A stretch of DNA of 7,403 nucleotides from an uncultured Rhodocyclaceae bacterium (GTDB taxonomy: Bacteria; Pseudomonadota; Gammaproteobacteria; Burkholderiales; Rhodocyclaceae). Within the stretch, counting starts at the first letter, position 1. The number at the start of each line of letters is the position of its first letter. The notes beneath the pieces were generated by a model that was given only the letters and a program-made list of their open reading frames with translations, had not been told where the DNA came from and made no database searches. The DNA lies in the NCBI GenBank assembly GCA_903930805.1, contig CAIYZZ010000084.1, positions 1 to 7,403 of the forward strand. Direction: 5' to 3'. Positions 5,247 through 7,403 of this stretch are shown piece by piece. Both the position numbers and the translations under genes were made by a program.

Positions 5247-7171
5247 GAAGTCACCCCAGCGGCGCTGAATTTTCCCTGCACCTTGGGTAATGCGGGGAAT
5301 GTCCGCCAGATGTTCCCCAGTTGCTCCACCCACTTCAAGGTGATCGCATCGCTCTGGTAGTGTTCGACATGATTTTTGCCCGCCGCGCCGCGCCGCCGCC
5401 GTTCGTCAGGCTGTTCGTGGAGCAGTCGCATCCAGACTGCCGCATCTTCGACGACGGGCTCGGCCCAACGCGCCTGCGGCCCCAGCACTTCGGCCTTGTA
5501 GAACGCGTGGTTGCCGTTGGTCTGAGTCAGCCGATAGCGCACCAAGCAGGCGCTGCCGTGATCCATGAAGGTCATGTTGCCCGACCAGGCGGTGGCGATG
5601 ACCGGGACGCCGAGGCGCATCGACTCGAGCATGCCGAGTCCGAGTCCTTCGGAGCGGTGCAGCGACACATAGGCATCGGCGCTGGCGTAGAAGGAGAGCG
5701 CTTCGCGATAGCTCAGTGGCTTGACGATGAAGCCGATTCGGCTGTCGCCGCCGGCGGCTTCCATCAGCAGCTTGAGCGTGTCGCGGCCCATTTGCGTTGA
5801 ATCGGCGTTGTTGAGACGGAATACCAGCCGGACATTGGTTTCGTTGGCCGAAAAGGCGTGGCGGAAGGCGGCAATGGCCGCAGTGGGATTCTTGCGCGCC
5901 GGGTCGCTGGAGGGATCGAAACTGCTTACGAATACCGTGGCGTCGGTGGGCAGACCGAATGCATTGCGGTCGGCGCGAATGTCGGCAGGCAAGAACAGGG
6001 GTTGCTTGCCCGTGATGACGGGCGTCAACGGCAGTGAATTGGCGAGTACTGCGGCGAGAAATTCGGAGTAGGCGACGACAACGTCGAGACAGGCGAGCGC
6101 CTCGACCCAGGTGGGATGCAACTGGGTGGCTTCCCACCAGACGACGCCGGCATGGAGTCGATTGCCGGCATTCAGTGACGGGATGCGGCTGAGAAGTTGC
6201 GGAAAGTCTGTCACCGGCAGGCAGTAGAGGTTGATCGGATAGCGCAGCGCCATCGGGTCGCGCGTTATCAGGGGGAAGATGCCGACAAGCTCTTCCGCAA
6301 CGTCGCCGGTCGCGTAGTAGGAGCCGACGTCGAAACAGGCAAGCGGAACGCCGGCGCGCGCTAGGGCATGGGCCGTCTGGCGTGCCGTGACGCCCAGACC
6401 GGTTGCGCTGGAGAGTTGGCCGAACAGGTTGATGCCGAATCCTTCGGGTAGCATCAGCGCCGAGAAATACTGGCTGGCCGGGACATAGTGGTCGAGGACG
6501 TTGGCCGGTGCCGCGAGTCGCGCCTTGAGTTCCGGGCGGTGGCGGTCGCAGTAGAAGCGATTGAGGCCGTCGAACAATGCGAAGTCATAGTCAGCGGCAA
6601 TGAGCAGTGATTCCCACAGTTCGTGTGTTGGTCGATGGTCGATTGGATCGAGGGCCTCGACGACAATGATCCACGGACGAACTTGCATGAAATCCATGCC
6701 CTCGAGCACAGCCTTCTCTGCGCCTTCGACGTCGATCTTCAGGAAGTGCACATTGGAAATGGCATGCTGTCGGTAAACCTCCGCCAGTGTCGTCGTGGCG
6801 ACACGGATTTCAGCGACTGGGAACGTACCGGCCTGTCGATGCTGCCGGCCGATCGTCTCATCGCAGGTCGACAGCCCGGTGCCGGCGACTTCGTGAAAGA
6901 TCATTTCGCCGTTTTGGTTCGAAGCGGCGACGTTGAGGTTAATGTCGCGTGGCCTGGCGGCGGCTAGGCGGGTGTGCCAGATGGGGGCAGGTTCCAGATT
7001 GATGCCGTGCCAGCCGCGGTTATAAAACGCCAATGTGACGGAATCCACTACCGGGTCATGCGCGCCGACATCGATATAGAACCCGGCTTCAACATCCCGC
7101 AATGCTCTGAACAGCACGACATCCTCGCGGTTCTGTGCGAAGGACACAAATGTGGGGTTGTCTGCTGCCAA
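5243..7171 (-). CDS. FkbM-family methyltransferase fused to GT4-type glycosyltransferase
   Basis: A 642-residue two-domain protein. Residues about 8-230 resemble FkbM (Methyltransf_21): 'FAQNREDVVLFRAL' at 11-24, a SAM-binding 'YIDVGAHDP' at 32-40, acidic 'NLEPAP' at 58-63, 'FLKIDVEGAEKAVLEGM' at 143-159, and the family tail 'NRFY...PANVLDHYV' near 204-230. Residues about 245-620 resemble GT4 (GT-B fold) transferases: 'INLFGQLSSATGLGVTAR' at 247-264, 'ARKNP' at 425-429, and the donor-binding EX7E pair E508/E516 within 'SEGLGLGMLES', followed by 'GVPVIATAWSGN'. No signal peptide or membrane helix is seen, so it is probably cytoplasmic and acts on a surface glycan (LPS O-chain, capsule or glycoprotein); the exact substrate is unknown. 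The start is uncertain. The frame opens right after the ruvB stop. TTG at 7171 is the first plausible start, with a GTG at codon 9 as alternative, and neither has a clear Shine-Dalgarno. The stop overlaps the next ATG (ATGA). Confidence 0.9.
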   Translation of the reverse strand: MAADNPTFVSFAQNREDVVLFRALRDVEAGFYIDVGAHDPVVDSVTLAFYNRGWHGINLEPAPIWHTRLAAARPRDINLNVAASNQNGEMIFHEVAGTGLSTCDETIGRQHRQAGTFPVAEIRVATTTLAEVYRQHAISNVHFLKIDVEGAEKAVLEGMDFMQVRPWIIVVEALDPIDHRPTHELWESLLIAADYDFALFDGLNRFYCDRHRPELKARLAAPANVLDHYVPASQYFSALMLPEGFGINLFGQLSSATGLGVTARQTAHALARAGVPLACFDVGSYYATGDVAEELVGIFPLITRDPMALRYPINLYCLPVTDFPQLLSRIPSLNAGNRLHAGVVWWEATQLHPTWVEALACLDVVVAYSEFLAAVLANSLPLTPVITGKQPLFLPADIRADRNAFGLPTDATVFVSSFDPSSDPARKNPTAAIAAFRHAFSANETNVRLVFRLNNADSTQMGRDTLKLLMEAAGGDSRIGFIVKPLSYREALSFYASADAYVSLHRSEGLGLGMLESMRLGVPVIATAWSGNMTFMDHGSACLVRYRLTQTNGNHAFYKAEVLGPQARWAEPVVEDAAVWMRLLHEQPDERRRRGAAGKNHVEHYQSDAITLKWVEQLGNIWRTFPALPKVQGKFSAAGVTS

Positions 7172-7186
7172 AATTGAAGAATTTGG

Positions 7187-7403
7187 TTAGAAAAGCTGCG
7201 TAGCACTGCCAACTGGAGCGTCCAGCCCAAAATGCCGCCAGATGCTCGCCGTTGCAACACGCCCGCGCGGGGTGCGTTGCAGGTAGCCCTGCTGAATCAG
7301 GTAAGGTTCCAGCACATCCTCGATGGTGTCGCGCGCCTCACCGATGGCCGCCGCGAGGTTGTCGACGCCTACGGGGCCACCACCGAATTTTTCGAGCATG
7401 GCA
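7187..7403 (-). CDS. ruvB: Holliday junction branch migration DNA helicase RuvB, C-terminal part (5' end outside window)
   Basis: RuvB is the AAA+ motor that, with RuvA, drives branch migration of Holliday junctions in recombinational repair. Only the last 71 or so residues are visible, ending in a TAA at 7189-7187. They form the C-terminal winged-helix DNA-binding domain. The signature runs '[19 protein letters not shown]', followed by '[16 protein letters not shown]' and 'RTPRGRVAT', which is highly characteristic of RuvB. The reading frame stays open to the window edge; the Met at 7399-7397 is internal to the family sequence and is not a start. The Walker motifs lie outside the window. In many proteobacteria ruvB is followed directly by ybgC and tolQ; here about 2.3 kb of other DNA separates them. 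The family call is very secure. Confidence 0.97.
   Translation of the reverse strand, partial: AMLEKFGGGPVGVDNLAAAIGEARDTIEDVLEPYLIQQGYLQRTPRGRVATASIWRHFGLDAPVGSATQLF

Noticed and set aside
7048..7260. A 70-codon minus-strand frame across the ruvB/fusion-gene junction.
   Set aside because: It overlaps the certain ruvB end and the FkbM N-terminus in a different frame and has no recognisable motif.

Overview
The window carries the end of ruvB, a small accessory glycan islet, and a nearly complete tol-pal cluster. All genes are on the minus strand, so transcription runs from the right-hand end of the window to the left. The DNA is GC-rich. The order ruvB - ybgC - tolQ - tolR - tolA - tolB - pal - cpoB is the usual proteobacterial arrangement. 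The protein details (a TolA arm rich in Pro/Lys, a Pal with a 'GNADERGS' motif, a RuvB tail of the type seen in beta-proteobacteria) point to a betaproteobacterium, perhaps a Rhodocyclales-like one. The order-level guess is only inference.

Region by region in the direction of transcription: 7403-7187 is the last 71 or so codons of ruvB (Holliday-junction branch migration ATPase). 7171-5243 is one long gene fusing an FkbM-type SAM methyltransferase to a GT4-type glycosyltransferase. 5246-4918 is the decayed remnant of a GDP-mannose 4,6-dehydratase-like epimerase gene, with its N-terminus and C-terminus present, most of the middle deleted, and a frame change between two pieces. 4921-4499 is ybgC (acyl-CoA thioesterase). 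Then come tolQ (4502-3825), tolR (3821-3399), tolA (3402-2650), tolB (2622-1339), pal (1298-762) and cpoB (758 to beyond base 1, only the last few codons missing).

The Tol-Pal genes work as one machine. TolQ and TolR form the proton-driven inner-membrane motor, TolA spans the periplasm, TolB and the lipoprotein Pal link to the outer membrane and peptidoglycan, and CpoB couples this to peptidoglycan synthesis at division. Spacing is very tight: ATGA overlaps at ybgC/tolQ and tolR/tolA, and 3-nt gaps at tolQ/tolR and pal/cpoB. This implies one operon with translational coupling. A TATAAT hexamer just before tolB is a candidate internal promoter.

The unusual part is 7186-4922. A surface-glycan methyltransferase/glycosyltransferase and a broken nucleotide-sugar gene sit between ruvB and ybgC, which are normally adjacent. 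The broken gene now runs directly into the TTG start of ybgC. I see no RNA genes, CRISPR arrays, insertion sequences or integrases. No non-coding stretch exceeds 300 bases other than the pseudogene itself.
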